Origin: CAJPPJ01 sp963536495
GTDB taxonomy: Bacteria; Bacillota_I; Bacilli_A; RF39; UBA660
Reading direction: 5' to 3'
Assembly (NCBI GenBank): GCA_963536495.1
Contig: CAUTAF010000001.1
Coordinates: 85,011 to 149,010 of the forward strand
Length of the DNA stretch: 64,000 bases
Each line of letters begins with the position of its first letter. Positions within the stretch are counted from its first letter, which is position 1. The notes below the pieces were generated by a model. That model made no database searches, was not told where the DNA came from, and worked only from the letters and a program-made list of their open reading frames with translations. Shown here piece after piece: positions 50,852-60,677 of the stretch. The position numbers and the translations under genes are program-made.

Positions 50852-51274
50852 GTGGCTAAGAAAGTTAGTAGAGTAATTAAATTACAAATTCCAGCAGGAC
50901 GTGCTAATCCATCACCACCGGTAGGTACTGTTTTAGGACCAGCAGGTGTTAACTTAATGGATTTTTGTAATAAATATAATGAAGCTACAAAAGATAAGAT
51001 GGGAGATATCATACCAGTTGAAATAACTGTATATGAAGATAAGAGTTTTACATTTGTATTAAAAACTCCACCAGTATCAGATCTTTTAAAGAAAGCTGCT
51101 AATATTACAAAAGGAAGTACAAAAGGTAAGAAAGAAGTTATCGCAAAAGTATCTAAAGAAGATATTAAAAAAATAGCTGAAATTAAATTAGAAGATTTAA
51201 ATGCATACGATATTAAAAGTGCTATGAAGAGTGTTGAAGGTAGTGCTTTAAACATGGGTATAGAAGTAAAATAA
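50852..51274 (+). CDS. rplK: 50S ribosomal protein L11
   Basis: 140 residues. 'KLQIPAGRANPSPPVGTVLG' and 'PAGVNLMDFCNKYN' are the L11 N-terminal domain, which contacts the GTPase centre; the rRNA-binding C-terminal domain ends 'SVEGSALNMGIEV'. The start codon is GTG at 50852, preceded by a strong TAGGAGGTG. Confidence 0.97.
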   Translation: MAKKVSRVIKLQIPAGRANPSPPVGTVLGPAGVNLMDFCNKYNEATKDKMGDIIPVEITVYEDKSFTFVLKTPPVSDLLKKAANITKGSTKGKKEVIAKVSKEDIKKIAEIKLEDLNAYDIKSAMKSVEGSALNMGIEVK

Positions 51275-51287
51275 AACCTTAATATAC

Positions 51288-51315
51288 GTGGGAGGTTTAA
51301 AAATCGTTTAACCAC
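51288..51315 (+). promoter_or_regulatory. Second GTGGGAGG...CCAC element before rplA
   Basis: GTGG (51288-51291) can pair with CCAC (51312-51315); the alternative inner pairing GGTT/AACC competes with it. It sits between rplK and the rplA ribosome site and resembles the element before rplK. Probably part of L1/L11 operon control; inference. Confidence 0.35.
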
Positions 51316-51327
51316 ATAGGAGGAAAT

Positions 51328-52026
51328 ATGAAGATATTAAGTAAAAGATATAAAGAAGCTTCAAGTAAAATAGAAAAAGGTAAAGTATACGATAAAGATG
51401 AAGCTTTAAATTTATTAAAAGAAACATCAACTACTAAGTTTGATTCAACAGTAGAAGTATCTGTTAGATTAAATCTAGATACTAAAAAAGCAGATCAACA
51501 ATTAAGAGGAGCATTAGTATTACCTAAAGGTACTGGAAAAACTAAGAGAACTTTAGTTATATGTAATGCATCTAAATTTGAAGATGCTAAAGCATCAGGA
51601 ACAGATTTCTATGGTGATAAAGAAATGATAGAAAAAATCGAAAAAGAAAATTTCTTCGATTACGATGTTATTATTGCAACACCAGATATGATGCCACATT
51701 TAGGAAAAATTGGTAAAATTTTAGGACCAAAAGGTTTAATGCCAAACCCTAAAACTGGAACTGTTACAAACGATATTAAAAAAGCAGTAAATGATGTTAA
51801 AATGGGACAAGTTGAATATAGATGTGATTCTTATGGAATCGTACATGGAATTATAGGTAAGAGTAGTTTTTCAACAGAAGACTTAAAAGAAAACCTAAAT
51901 GCTTATGTAAATGCTATTATTAAAGCAAAACCAACAGGAGCAAAAGGAAAATATATAACAAGTATATACTTATCAACAACTATGGGACCAAGTATCAAAA
52001 TTAGTGAAACAAATTTTGACAATTAA
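51328..52026 (+). CDS. rplA: 50S ribosomal protein L1
   Basis: 232 residues. The signature 'IGKILGPKGLMPNPKTGTVT' and the C-terminal 'KGKYITSIYLSTTMGPSIKI' identify L1. It binds the mobile L1 stalk of 23S rRNA and, in many bacteria, represses its own mRNA. AGGAGG precedes the ATG. The promoter of the next operon begins inside its last codons. Confidence 0.97.
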   Translation: MKILSKRYKEASSKIEKGKVYDKDEALNLLKETSTTKFDSTVEVSVRLNLDTKKADQQLRGALVLPKGTGKTKRTLVICNASKFEDAKASGTDFYGDKEMIEKIEKENFFDYDVIIATPDMMPHLGKIGKILGPKGLMPNPKTGTVTNDIKKAVNDVKMGQVEYRCDSYGIVHGIIGKSSFSTEDLKENLNAYVNAIIKAKPTGAKGKYITSIYLSTTMGPSIKISETNFDN

Positions 52027-52043
52027 AAAAAATTATATATAAT
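52016..52043 (+). promoter_or_regulatory. Promoter of rplJ-rplL
   Basis: TTGACA (52016-52021) and TATAAT (52038-52043), 16 bp apart, overlap the end of rplA. It gives the L10 leader its own start near 52050. Confidence 0.75.
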
Positions 52044-52056
52044 ATTAAATGAAGTG

Positions 52057-52138
52057 CCAAAGACAGTAGGTATAAAGTAAATCCTACCGAGGATAAAACT
52101 TTTATTAAAAGGTCTTTGGTGTTACAAAGACTTTTTTT
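52057..52138 (+). promoter_or_regulatory. Ribosomal protein L10 leader with attenuator
   Basis: Outer helix CCAAAGAC (52057-52064) with GTCTTTGG (52112-52119), and inner helix GTAGG/CCTAC (52066-52070 with 52083-52087), form the L10-binding fold. The 3' strand GTCTTTG (52112-52118) can instead pair with CAAAGAC (52125-52131) to make an intrinsic terminator with seven T (52132-52138). The two states exclude each other, so excess L10(L12) should control readthrough into rplJL, as described for the Firmicutes L10 leader. Confidence 0.9.
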
Positions 52139-52156
52139 AGTCAGAAAGGAACAGTT

Positions 52157-52651
52157 ATGGCAAGTGAAAAGATCTTATCAAGAAAAAAAGAAGTAGTATC
52201 TGAAATAAAAGATATTATCGAAAATAACGGAACTCTAATTTTATTTGATTACCGTGGACTTACTGATAAAGAAGCTAAAGCAATTAGAAGAGAACTTAGA
52301 AAAAATGAAGATGATTATAAAATATATAAGAACACTTTATTAAAGTTAGCTTTTAATGATAAAGGTATAAATCTTGATGAAGCTTTAAGTGGACCAAGTG
52401 CATTGGCATATGGGAAAGACCAATTAAGTGCAATTAAGACATTAAGCAAGTTTGCAAAAACAAATAAAAACTTAGAAATTAAGATGGGTTACGTAGATAA
52501 CGAAGTAGCAGATCTTAATAAGATAAACTCTTTAGCAGCATTACCATCAAGAGACGAACTATTAACAATGGTAGCAGGTGGAATGATTGGAGTTGTAAGA
52601 AATTTAGCAATCGGTTTAGATTTAGTTTCTAAACAAAAAGAAAATAATTAG
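52157..52651 (+). CDS. rplJ: 50S ribosomal protein L10
   Basis: 164 residues. The N-terminal rRNA-binding domain has 'ILFDYRGLTDKEAKAIRREL' and 'YKIYKNTLLKLAF'; the C-terminal helix binds L12 dimers. Forms the ribosome stalk base. AAAGGA precedes the ATG, downstream of its own leader attenuator. Confidence 0.96.
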   Translation: MASEKILSRKKEVVSEIKDIIENNGTLILFDYRGLTDKEAKAIRRELRKNEDDYKIYKNTLLKLAFNDKGINLDEALSGPSALAYGKDQLSAIKTLSKFAKTNKNLEIKMGYVDNEVADLNKINSLAALPSRDELLTMVAGGMIGVVRNLAIGLDLVSKQKENN

Positions 52652-52670
52652 AAAGTAGGAGGTATTAAAA

Positions 52671-53042
52671 ATGGCTAAATTAACTAGAGATGAATTTATA
52701 AGTTCATTAAAAGAAATGACACTTTTAGAAATAAAAGAATTAGTAGACGCAATGAAAGAAGAATTTGGAGTTGATCCATCAGCAGTAGCTGTAGCAGCAC
52801 CAGTTCAAGGAGCAGCAGAATCAAATGATTCACCATCAACTGTAACAGTATCAATTAAAGATGCAGGAGCAGCTAAGATTAATGTAATCAAAGTAATCAA
52901 AGAATTAACTGGATTAGGATTAAAAGAATCAAAAGATATAGCAGATAAAGGTGGAGTTGTTAAAGAAAACGTTTCTACAACAGAAGCTGATGAAATCAAA
53001 GCTAAGTTAGAAGAAGCTGGAGCTACAGTAGAAGTTAAATAA
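52671..53042 (+). CDS. rplL: 50S ribosomal protein L7/L12
   Basis: 123 residues: N-terminal dimerisation domain, Ala-rich hinge ('AVAVAAPVQGAAE'), and the C-terminal factor-binding domain 'INVIKVIKELTGLGLKESKD'. It recruits EF-G and EF-Tu. AGGAGG precedes the ATG, and a strong terminator follows the gene. Confidence 0.97.
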   Translation: MAKLTRDEFISSLKEMTLLEIKELVDAMKEEFGVDPSAVAVAAPVQGAAESNDSPSTVTVSIKDAGAAKINVIKVIKELTGLGLKESKDIADKGGVVKENVSTTEADEIKAKLEEAGATVEVK

Positions 53043-53095
53043 AAATTTTAAAAAACTTTGAATTTTTTAAATACTTATAGTAATATGTAAATAGG

Positions 53096-53138
53096 AAAGG
53101 AATCAATTATTTATTGTTTAATTAATTGATTCCTTTTT
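53096..53138 (+). terminator. Intrinsic terminator after rplL
   Basis: A 14-bp stem AAAGGAATCAATTA with its complement (53096-53109 with 53123-53136), 13-nt loop, T-run. It separates rplJL from rpoBC. The rest of the 268-base gap holds the rpoB promoter and a small TAGCT/AGCTA hairpin (53253-53268). Confidence 0.85.
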
Positions 53139-53216
53139 ATTTGCAGCGTTAAAAAGTGTATTTTATGTTAAAAATAAAGAGAAAACTATCTTTTCTTTAA
53201 TATTTTGTAAAGTTTG

Positions 53217-53246
53217 TTGACTAAATGCAAAATAAAAAGTTATAAT
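53217..53246 (+). promoter_or_regulatory. Promoter of rpoB-rpoC
   Basis: TTGACT (53217-53222) and a perfect TATAAT (53241-53246) are 18 bp apart, about 65 bases before rpoB. Confidence 0.75.
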
Positions 53247-53310
53247 ATAAATTAGCTTTTTATAGCTATATCTTTTGTTGAAATATTATTAATGTTAGGG
53301 GTGTGAAAGC

Positions 53311-56300
53311 GTGCATTATAAAAAAGTAAAGTTTGGAAAAAAAGAAAGAGTTACATTTTCTAAAGTAAAAAATGAATTCGAGTTAAAAGACTTACTCGAA
53401 ATACAAATGAAGTCTTATCAAGAATTTTTAGATAAAGGGATAGAAGAAGTTTTTTCTGATCTTTTTCCTATTGAAAATTTTTCTGGTACATTATCATTAG
53501 AATTAGGAAAATATCATTTTGAAAAACCTCGTCATACAATCAAAGAATGTAGAGATAGAGATTTAACTTATGCTATGCCATTAAAGGTTCTATCAAAATT
53601 AACTAACCATGTAACTGGGGAAGTTATAGAAAAAGAAATATTTTTAGGTGATATACCTGCTATGACAGATAGTGGAAGTTTTGTTATAAACGGAGCAGAA
53701 CGTTGTGTGGTATTACAACTTGTAAGATCTCCTTCAGTTTATTTTACTGAAAGTAAGGATAAAAACGAACGTGAACTTATAGAATGTCAAATGATACCTA
53801 ATCGTGGAACATGGTTAGAATTTGAAACAGATGCTAAAGATGTTTTATATGTAAGAATAGACAGAACAAGAAAAGTTACATTAACAACTCTATTAAGAGC
53901 TTTTGGTTTATCTAGTGATGAAGAAATACTAGGTGTTTTTGGTGATAATAAATATATTAAGAACACTATTGAAAAAGATTCATCTAAAAATATCGATGAA
54001 GCTTTAATAGAAATATATGAAAAATTAAAACCTGGAGAACCAGCTACTTTAGATTCTGCTAAAAACCATATTCAAACTAGATTCTTCGATGAATTTAGAT
54101 ATGATTTAGTAAAAGTTGGTCGTTATAAATACAATAAAAAATTAAATATAGCTAATCGTATTTTAGGATTAAAATTAGCTGAAGATGTAAAAACAGAAAA
54201 TGAAGTAATCAAAGCAGGTACTTTAGTTAATAGAGAAAATCTAACAGCAATTAGAGCTGCTTTAGAAAACGGACTTAATGTTAAGAAAATTAAGATTAAT
54301 GAAGAATTAGATGATTATGCTAATATTCAAACATTAAAAGTATATAATCCTGAAAATGATAAAGAAATAATAGAATTACTTGGAGTAGATGTAAGAGAAA
54401 ACTATAAACGTTTAACTATTCCTGATGTATATGCTGCAGTATCATATTATTTAAATTTATTTGATAAAATTGGTAAATTTGATCAAGTTGACCATCTTGG
54501 AAATAGAAGAGTTAAACAAGTTGGTGAATTAATGCAAAACCAATTTAGAATTGGTGTGACTAGAACTGTTAGAAATATTAATGATAGAATGTCAACGCAA
54601 GATATAGAAGAAATAACTCCTAAGACATTAATTAATATTAAACCAATTACTGCTGCATTCAAAGAATTTTTTGGAAGTGGACAAATATCTCAATATATAG
54701 ATCAAATTAATCCGATTTCTGAATTAACTCATAAAAGACGTCTTACTAGTTTAGGACCAGGAGGTCTTTCTAAAGAAAGAAGTGGTATTGAAGTTCGAGA
54801 TGTTAACGAATCTCACTACGGAAGAATTTGTCCGATTGAAACATCTGAAGGTCAATCAATTGGGCTTGTTACAACACTTGCTTCATATGCAAGAGTTAAT
54901 GAATATGGATTTATTACAACTCCATATAGAGTTATTAAAAATGGATATGCTACAGAAGAAGTTAAATATTTAACAGCAGATGAAGAAGAAGATTACATCA
55001 TATCTATTGCTACTATTAAATTAGATGAAAACAATAAGATAATAGATGAAAAAGTACCAGCTAGATATCATGCTGAAAATATTATTGTTACACCAGATAA
55101 ATTAGATTTAATGGATGTATCAGCACAACAAATTATATCTGTAACAACTAGTTCAATTCCATTCTTTGAACATAATGATGCTAACCGTACACTTATGGGA
55201 GCAAACATGACTAGACAAGCTGTACCTTTAATTAAAACAGAAGCTCCAATAGTTGGAACTGGTGTTGAATATACAGCAGCTAAATATAGTGGTGTTGAAG
55301 TATTATGTAAAAAAGCTGGGGTAGTTAAATATGCTGATGGATCTAAGATTTTAGTAGAAACAGTAGATGGACAAGATGAATATAAATTAGCTAACTTCGA
55401 ATTAGCAAACTCTGGAAACTACAAACATCAAAGACCAATAGTCTCAGCTGGAGATAAAGTTAAAGTAGGAGACGTTTTAGCAGATGGACAATCTTGTGAT
55501 AAAGGTGAACTTGCTTTAGGAAGAAACGTTGTAGTTGCATATACTACATTTAATGGATATAACTATGAAGATGCTGTAATCTTAAATGAAAAACTTGTTA
55601 AAGATGATGCATATACTAGTATTCATTTACAACTTCAAGAAATTCAATGTCGTGATACAAAACTTGGACCAGAAGAAATAACAAGAGATATACCTAATGT
55701 TTCAGAAGCAGCAAGAAAGAATCTTGATGAAAATGGAATAGTAATAATTGGAACTGAAGTTAAAGCAGGAGATATCTTAGTAGGTAAAGTAACTCCTAAG
55801 GGTATGGTAGAACTTACTTCGGAAGAAAAACTTTTACATGCAATATTTGGAGAAAAATCAAGAGAAGTTAGAGATACTTCACTTAGAGTACCAAATGGTA
55901 GTGAAGGTATAGTTCAAGATGTTAAGATATTTACTAGAAAAGATAATGAAGAAATGCCAGCTGGTGTTTCAGTACAAATTAAAGTATATATAGCTCAAAA
56001 GAGAAAAATCCAAGTTGGGGATAAGATGGCTGGACGTTATGGAAATAAAGGGGTTATATCTTTAGTATTACCAGAAGAAGATATGCCATTCTTACCAGAC
56101 GGTACACCAGTAGATATCCTGCTTAATCCTCAAGGGGTTCCATCTCGTATGAACATTGGACAATTACTTGAAATGCATACAGGTATGGCAGCTAAGAAGA
56201 TGAACTTGTTAGTATCAACACCGGCGTTTGATGGTGCTAAGGTAAATGAAATATATGACCTTATGAAAGATGCTAAGATGGATAGTGATGGTAAGACAGT

Positions 56301-56877
56301 ACTATATGATGGTAGAACTGGAGAAGCATTTGATAATCGTGTAACTGTTGGGGTTATGTACATGTTTAAACTTAACCACATGGTAGATGATAAACTTCAT
56401 GCTAGATCTACAGGTCCATATGCTTTAGTTACACAACAACCACTTGGTGGAAAAGCTAACATGGGTGGACAAAGATTTGGAGAAATGGAAGTTTGGGCAC
56501 TTGAAGCTTATGGTGCAGCAAATATCTTACAAGAAATCTTAACTGTTAAATCCGATGATGTTGTAGGTAGAGTTAAAGTATTTGAATCTATTGTTAAGGG
56601 TGAAACATTTGACTTAGCAGGAATTCCAGAATCATTTAGAGTTTTATTAAAAGAACTTCAAGCATTGGGACTTGATGTTAGAATTCTAGATGAAAAGAGA
56701 AAAGAATGGAATTTAAAAGAAATTGAAGATGATGAATATAAAGAAAACTTCGAATGTTTAGATGAAGAAAAAGATTTGATTTCTGAAGAAACAGAAGAAG
56801 ATGAATTTGAAGATGATGAAGAAGAGGAAGATATCAATTACGATACACTCTTAGAAGATGAAGGGGAGGATGAATAA
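53311..56877 (+). CDS. rpoB: RNA polymerase beta subunit
   Basis: 1188 residues, full length, with an extra acidic C-terminal tail rich in Glu/Asp. GTG start behind AGGGGTG. The rifampicin region reads 'FFGSGQISQYIDQINPISEL' then 'THKRRLTSLGPGGLSKERSG'. Compared with E. coli, Gln513, Asp516, His526 and Arg529 are kept, but Asn518 is Ile, Ser531 is Thr and Ala532 is Ser. In cluster II 'CPIETSEGQSIGL', Pro564 is Ser and Pro567 Gln. The fork-loop and catalytic Lys regions ('GDKMAGRYGNKGVIS', 'HARSTGPYALVTQQPLGGKA') are normal. It shares one base with rpoC (TAATG). Confidence 0.98.
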   Translation: MHYKKVKFGKKERVTFSKVKNEFELKDLLEIQMKSYQEFLDKGIEEVFSDLFPIENFSGTLSLELGKYHFEKPRHTIKECRDRDLTYAMPLKVLSKLTNHVTGEVIEKEIFLGDIPAMTDSGSFVINGAERCVVLQLVRSPSVYFTESKDKNERELIECQMIPNRGTWLEFETDAKDVLYVRIDRTRKVTLTTLLRAFGLSSDEEILGVFGDNKYIKNTIEKDSSKNIDEALIEIYEKLKPGEPATLDSAKNHIQTRFFDEFRYDLVKVGRYKYNKKLNIANRILGLKLAEDVKTENEVIKAGTLVNRENLTAIRAALENGLNVKKIKINEELDDYANIQTLKVYNPENDKEIIELLGVDVRENYKRLTIPDVYAAVSYYLNLFDKIGKFDQVDHLGNRRVKQVGELMQNQFRIGVTRTVRNINDRMSTQDIEEITPKTLINIKPITAAFKEFFGSGQISQYIDQINPISELTHKRRLTSLGPGGLSKERSGIEVRDVNESHYGRICPIETSEGQSIGLVTTLASYARVNEYGFITTPYRVIKNGYATEEVKYLTADEEEDYIISIATIKLDENNKIIDEKVPARYHAENIIVTPDKLDLMDVSAQQIISVTTSSIPFFEHNDANRTLMGANMTRQAVPLIKTEAPIVGTGVEYTAAKYSGVEVLCKKAGVVKYADGSKILVETVDGQDEYKLANFELANSGNYKHQRPIVSAGDKVKVGDVLADGQSCDKGELALGRNVVVAYTTFNGYNYEDAVILNEKLVKDDAYTSIHLQLQEIQCRDTKLGPEEITRDIPNVSEAARKNLDENGIVIIGTEVKAGDILVGKVTPKGMVELTSEEKLLHAIFGEKSREVRDTSLRVPNGSEGIVQDVKIFTRKDNEEMPAGVSVQIKVYIAQKRKIQVGDKMAGRYGNKGVISLVLPEEDMPFLPDGTPVDILLNPQGVPSRMNIGQLLEMHTGMAAKKMNLLVSTPAFDGAKVNEIYDLMKDAKMDSDGKTVLYDGRTGEAFDNRVTVGVMYMFKLNHMVDDKLHARSTGPYALVTQQPLGGKANMGGQRFGEMEVWALEAYGAANILQEILTVKSDDVVGRVKVFESIVKGETFDLAGIPESFRVLLKELQALGLDVRILDEKRKEWNLKEIEDDEYKENFECLDEEKDLISEETEEDEFEDDEEEEDINYDTLLEDEGEDE

Positions 56878-59800
56878 TGATACCAGTAAATGATTTTGAT
56901 GCTTTAAAAATTGGTATAGCATCTCCTGAAAAAATAAAAGAATGGTCATATGGTGAAGTAACTAAACCAGAAACAATAAACTATAGAACATTAAAACCAG
57001 AACCAGATGGTTTGTTCTGTGAAAGAATATTTGGACCTAAAAAAGATTACGAATGTGCTTGTGGAAAATACAAGAGAGTAAGATATAAAAATATAATTTG
57101 TGATAGATGTGGAGTTGAAGTTACAAGTAGCAAGACAAGACGTGAAAGAATGGGACACATTGCTCTTGCTACTCCAGTATCACATATCTGGTTCTTTAAA
57201 GGTGTTCCTTCAAGAATGTCTTTAGTACTAGATATTAGCCCAAGAGACTTAGAAGAAGTATTATATTTTGTAAGTTATATAGTTTTAGATAAGGGAAATA
57301 CAACTCTTATGGAAAAACAAGTATTATCTGAAAATGATTATCAAACATACTATGCAAAATATGGTAACTCATTTAGAGTTGGAATGGGTGCAGAAGCAAT
57401 TAAAGAACTTTTAAAGAAGATTGATCTTAAAAAAGAAATGGATGAAATAGAAGAAGAACTTCCAAATGCTTCTGAACAAAGAAAAGTAAGACTTGTAAAA
57501 AGATTAGATGCATTAAATGCATTCTATAAATCTAATCAAAGACCTGAATGGATGATAATAGATAATTTACCTGTTATACCTCCAGAACTTAGACCAATGA
57601 TTCAATTAGATGGTGGAAGATTTGCAACAAGTGACTTAAATGATTTATATAGAAGAGTAATCAATAGAAACAATCGTTTAAAGAAATTACTTGAATTATC
57701 AGCACCAAATATAATTGTTCAAAATGAAAAAAGAATGCTTCAAGAAGCAGTTGATTCATTATTTGATAATGGAAGACGTGGAAGAAGTGTTACAGGAGCA
57801 GGAAATAGACCTTTAAAATCTTTAGCTAGCATTTTAAAAGGAAAACAAGGAAGATTTAGACAAAACTTACTTGGTAAAAGAGTTGATTATTCTGGACGTA
57901 GTGTTATCGTAGTAGGACCAGAATTAAAAATGTATCAATGTGGTTTACCAAAAGATATGGCTATTGAATTATTCAAACCACATCTTATAAGAGGACTTGT
58001 TGAAAAAGGACTTGCTACTAATATAAAAGCAGCTAAGAAGTTAATTGAAACTAAAGATAATTGTGTATGGAATGTAGTAGAAGAAATTATTAGAGAATAT
58101 CCAGTTCTACTTAACCGTGCACCGACACTACATAGACTTGGTATTCAAGCTTTCGAACCTATTTTAATAGATGGAAAAGCAATTAGACTTCACCCATTAG
58201 TTTGTGCAGCGTTTAATGCTGACTTTGATGGGGACCAAATGCCGGTTCACGTACCTTTAAGTGAAGAAGCAAAAGCAGAAGCAAGAATATTAATGCTTGG
58301 ATCAAATAATATTTTGAATCTAAAAGATGGAAAACCTATAGTTACTCCTTCTCAAGATATGGTTTTAGGTAACTACTATATAACTATGGAAAAAGCTGGT
58401 CTTGAAGGAGAAGGTAGAGTATTTAAAAATCCAGTTGATGCAATGATGGCTTATGAAAGAAGAGAAATAACTCTTCAAACAAGAATAGCTATAAAAGCAG
58501 ATGCATTTAAACATAAGATTTTAATGGATAACTTAAAAGATAAATATCTTATAACAACTCCAGGTAAAATTAAGTTTAATGATATATTACCAGATAGTTT
58601 TTCTTATATTAATGAACCAACTGAAGAAAATATTCAAGGTATGACACCTAGTAAATATTTTGTAGACAAGGGTGAAAACATTAAAGAAAAAATAGCTAGT
58701 ATGCCACTTGTTGAACCATTTAAAAAGGGTACACTTGAAAAAATTATTGCTGAAGTATTTAGAAGATATCAAACAACTGAAACTTCTATAATGCTTGATA
58801 AGATGAAAGATTTAGGATTTAAAGAATCTACTAAATCAGGTATAACAATTTCACTTGCTGATATTTTAGAATGTAATAACAAATCTGAAATAATAGAAAA
58901 AGGTGAAAAAGAAGTTCAAAATATTGAAAAACAATATAAACGTGGACTTATAACTGATGAAGAAAGATATAACAAAGTAGTAGATGTTTGGTTTAAAATA
59001 AACGATGAAGTTCAAAAAGAACTTAATCAAATAGCTAAAGCTAATCCAGATAACCCAATCTTTATAATGATGTTCTCTAAGGCCAGAGGATCACTAGATA
59101 GTTTTAGACAAATCGCTGGTATGAGAGGTATGACTAGTAAACCTAATGGTAAATTTGTTGAAATACCTATTACATCATCATTTAAAGATGGTATGTCTAT
59201 AGCAGAATTCTTCTTATCTACTCACGGTTCTCGTAAGACTCAATCAGATAAATCGTTAAAGACTGCTGAATCAGGATATCTAACAAGAAGATTAGTTGAT
59301 GTTTCTCAAAATATTATTGTTAGAGAAGATGATTGTGGAACTGAAAATGGTTTAGTTGTAAAAGAATTCGTAAATGAATCTACTAAAGAAGTTATTGAAA
59401 GCTTATTTGATAGAATAGCTGGTAGATATACTAATAAGAAGATTATTAACCCAGAAACAAAAGAAGAAATTATTGGTAAAGGTGAATATATTACAGATAA
59501 TATCGCTGAAAAGATTATTGCAGCAGGTATTAAAGAAGTAGAAATAAGAAGTGTACTTACTTGTGGTAGCCATAACGGAGTATGTAAGAAATGTTATGGT
59601 AGAAACCTAGCAAACGGTCAACCAGTTGAAGTTGGAGAACCAGTTGGGGTTATTGCAGCTCAATCAATTGGGGAACCGGGAACTCAACTTACTATGAGAA
59701 CATTCCACGGTGGAGGAGTTGGAGGAGAAGCAGATATTACTCAAGGGCTTCCTCGTGTTGAAGAATTATTTGAAACAAGAACTCCTGCAAGTAAAGCTAC

Positions 59801-60515
59801 AATAGCAGAAATTAGTGGAACAGTTACAGAAGTAATAGATGGTAAAGGTAAGACTAAAGGTAAAGTTATAATTTCTAATAAATTAGAAACTAAAGAACAT
59901 ACAACTAATTATAATCCTAAGTTTATAGTTAAGGTTGGTGATACAGTAGAAGCTGGAGATAAATTAACTGAAGGTTCTATATCACCAAAAGAACTTATGA
60001 AAGCAACAGATGCTTTAACAGTTCAACAATATATTCTAAAAGAAGTACAATCTACTTATAGAAGTCAAGGGGTAGGAATTGCCGATAAACATATTGAAAT
60101 AATTGCTAGAAGAATGGCATCTAGAATCAAGATTTATGATTCAGGAGATACTTCACTTCTTAGTGGTTTAACAGTAAGCTTTAAAGAATTCCAAGATATC
60201 AATAAAGAAGCAATTATGAAAGGTAAGAGACCTGCAAGAGGAGAATTTATGATACAAGGTATCACTAAAGCATCTCTTGATACAGATTCATTCTTAGCAG
60301 CTGCATCATTCCAAGAAACAACTAGAATCTTAACTGAAGCAGCAGTAAATGGTAAGATAGATGAACTTGATGGTCTTAAAGAAAATGTACTTATAGGTAA
60401 ACTAATTCCAGCTGGAACTGGTTCTAAAAAGTATAAACATGTGACTTATACATCAGCGCTTCCATTTGATAATTCAGATCCATTAGATGATTTTGAAGAA
60501 GGATTTATGGAATAA
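56877..60515 (+). CDS. rpoC: RNA polymerase beta' subunit
   Basis: 1212 residues. The zinc ribbon is 'CACGKYKRVRYKNIICDRCG'. The lid/rudder region 'RGRSVTGAGNRPLKSLASIL' and the catalytic 'NADFDGDQMPVHVP' (three Mg-binding Asp) are intact. The second zinc site includes 'CGSHNGVCKKCYGRNL'. The trigger-loop region 'GVIAAQSIGEPGTQLTMRTF' is intact. Length matches Firmicutes rpoC without the large proteobacterial insertion. It ends in a terminator, so rpsL-fusA-tuf is a separate unit. Confidence 0.98.
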   Translation: MIPVNDFDALKIGIASPEKIKEWSYGEVTKPETINYRTLKPEPDGLFCERIFGPKKDYECACGKYKRVRYKNIICDRCGVEVTSSKTRRERMGHIALATPVSHIWFFKGVPSRMSLVLDISPRDLEEVLYFVSYIVLDKGNTTLMEKQVLSENDYQTYYAKYGNSFRVGMGAEAIKELLKKIDLKKEMDEIEEELPNASEQRKVRLVKRLDALNAFYKSNQRPEWMIIDNLPVIPPELRPMIQLDGGRFATSDLNDLYRRVINRNNRLKKLLELSAPNIIVQNEKRMLQEAVDSLFDNGRRGRSVTGAGNRPLKSLASILKGKQGRFRQNLLGKRVDYSGRSVIVVGPELKMYQCGLPKDMAIELFKPHLIRGLVEKGLATNIKAAKKLIETKDNCVWNVVEEIIREYPVLLNRAPTLHRLGIQAFEPILIDGKAIRLHPLVCAAFNADFDGDQMPVHVPLSEEAKAEARILMLGSNNILNLKDGKPIVTPSQDMVLGNYYITMEKAGLEGEGRVFKNPVDAMMAYERREITLQTRIAIKADAFKHKILMDNLKDKYLITTPGKIKFNDILPDSFSYINEPTEENIQGMTPSKYFVDKGENIKEKIASMPLVEPFKKGTLEKIIAEVFRRYQTTETSIMLDKMKDLGFKESTKSGITISLADILECNNKSEIIEKGEKEVQNIEKQYKRGLITDEERYNKVVDVWFKINDEVQKELNQIAKANPDNPIFIMMFSKARGSLDSFRQIAGMRGMTSKPNGKFVEIPITSSFKDGMSIAEFFLSTHGSRKTQSDKSLKTAESGYLTRRLVDVSQNIIVREDDCGTENGLVVKEFVNESTKEVIESLFDRIAGRYTNKKIINPETKEEIIGKGEYITDNIAEKIIAAGIKEVEIRSVLTCGSHNGVCKKCYGRNLANGQPVEVGEPVGVIAAQSIGEPGTQLTMRTFHGGGVGGEADITQGLPRVEELFETRTPASKATIAEISGTVTEVIDGKGKTKGKVIISNKLETKEHTTNYNPKFIVKVGDTVEAGDKLTEGSISPKELMKATDALTVQQYILKEVQSTYRSQGVGIADKHIEIIARRMASRIKIYDSGDTSLLSGLTVSFKEFQDINKEAIMKGKRPARGEFMIQGITKASLDTDSFLAAASFQETTRILTEAAVNGKIDELDGLKENVLIGKLIPAGTGSKKYKHVTYTSALPFDNSDPLDDFEEGFME

Positions 60516-60518
60516 GAC

Positions 60519-60547
60519 AAAAAGAAGATGAAAATCTTCTTTTTTTA
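60519..60547 (+). terminator. Intrinsic terminator of rpoBC
   Basis: Stem AAAAAGAAGAT/ATCTTCTTTTT (60519-60529 with 60534-60544), GAAA loop, T-run. Confidence 0.9.
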
Positions 60548-60558
60548 GTATTTTTATC

Positions 60559-60588
60559 TTGCATAAAAAAGCTAATATATGTTATCAT
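60559..60588 (+). promoter_or_regulatory. Promoter of rpsL-rpsG-fusA-tuf
   Basis: TTGCAT (60559-60564), 18 bp, TATCAT (60583-60588) with an upstream TG (extended -10). The leader of about 80 bases carries a GCTCG...CGAGC hairpin (60609-60624) before the AAAGGAGG ribosome site; its role is unknown. Confidence 0.55.
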
Positions 60589-60677
60589 ATAAATGCTTTT
60601 TAAGTATGGCTCGTTTTGGCGAGCATATATTTATAACAAGTAAGATACACCAGGGTATGTGTAGAAAGGAGGACATT

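Noticed and set aside
60579..60677. Upstream in-frame extension of S12 by 33 codons
   Set aside because: A strong AAGGAGG stands directly before the ATG at 60678, where all S12 proteins begin; the upstream part is leader RNA.
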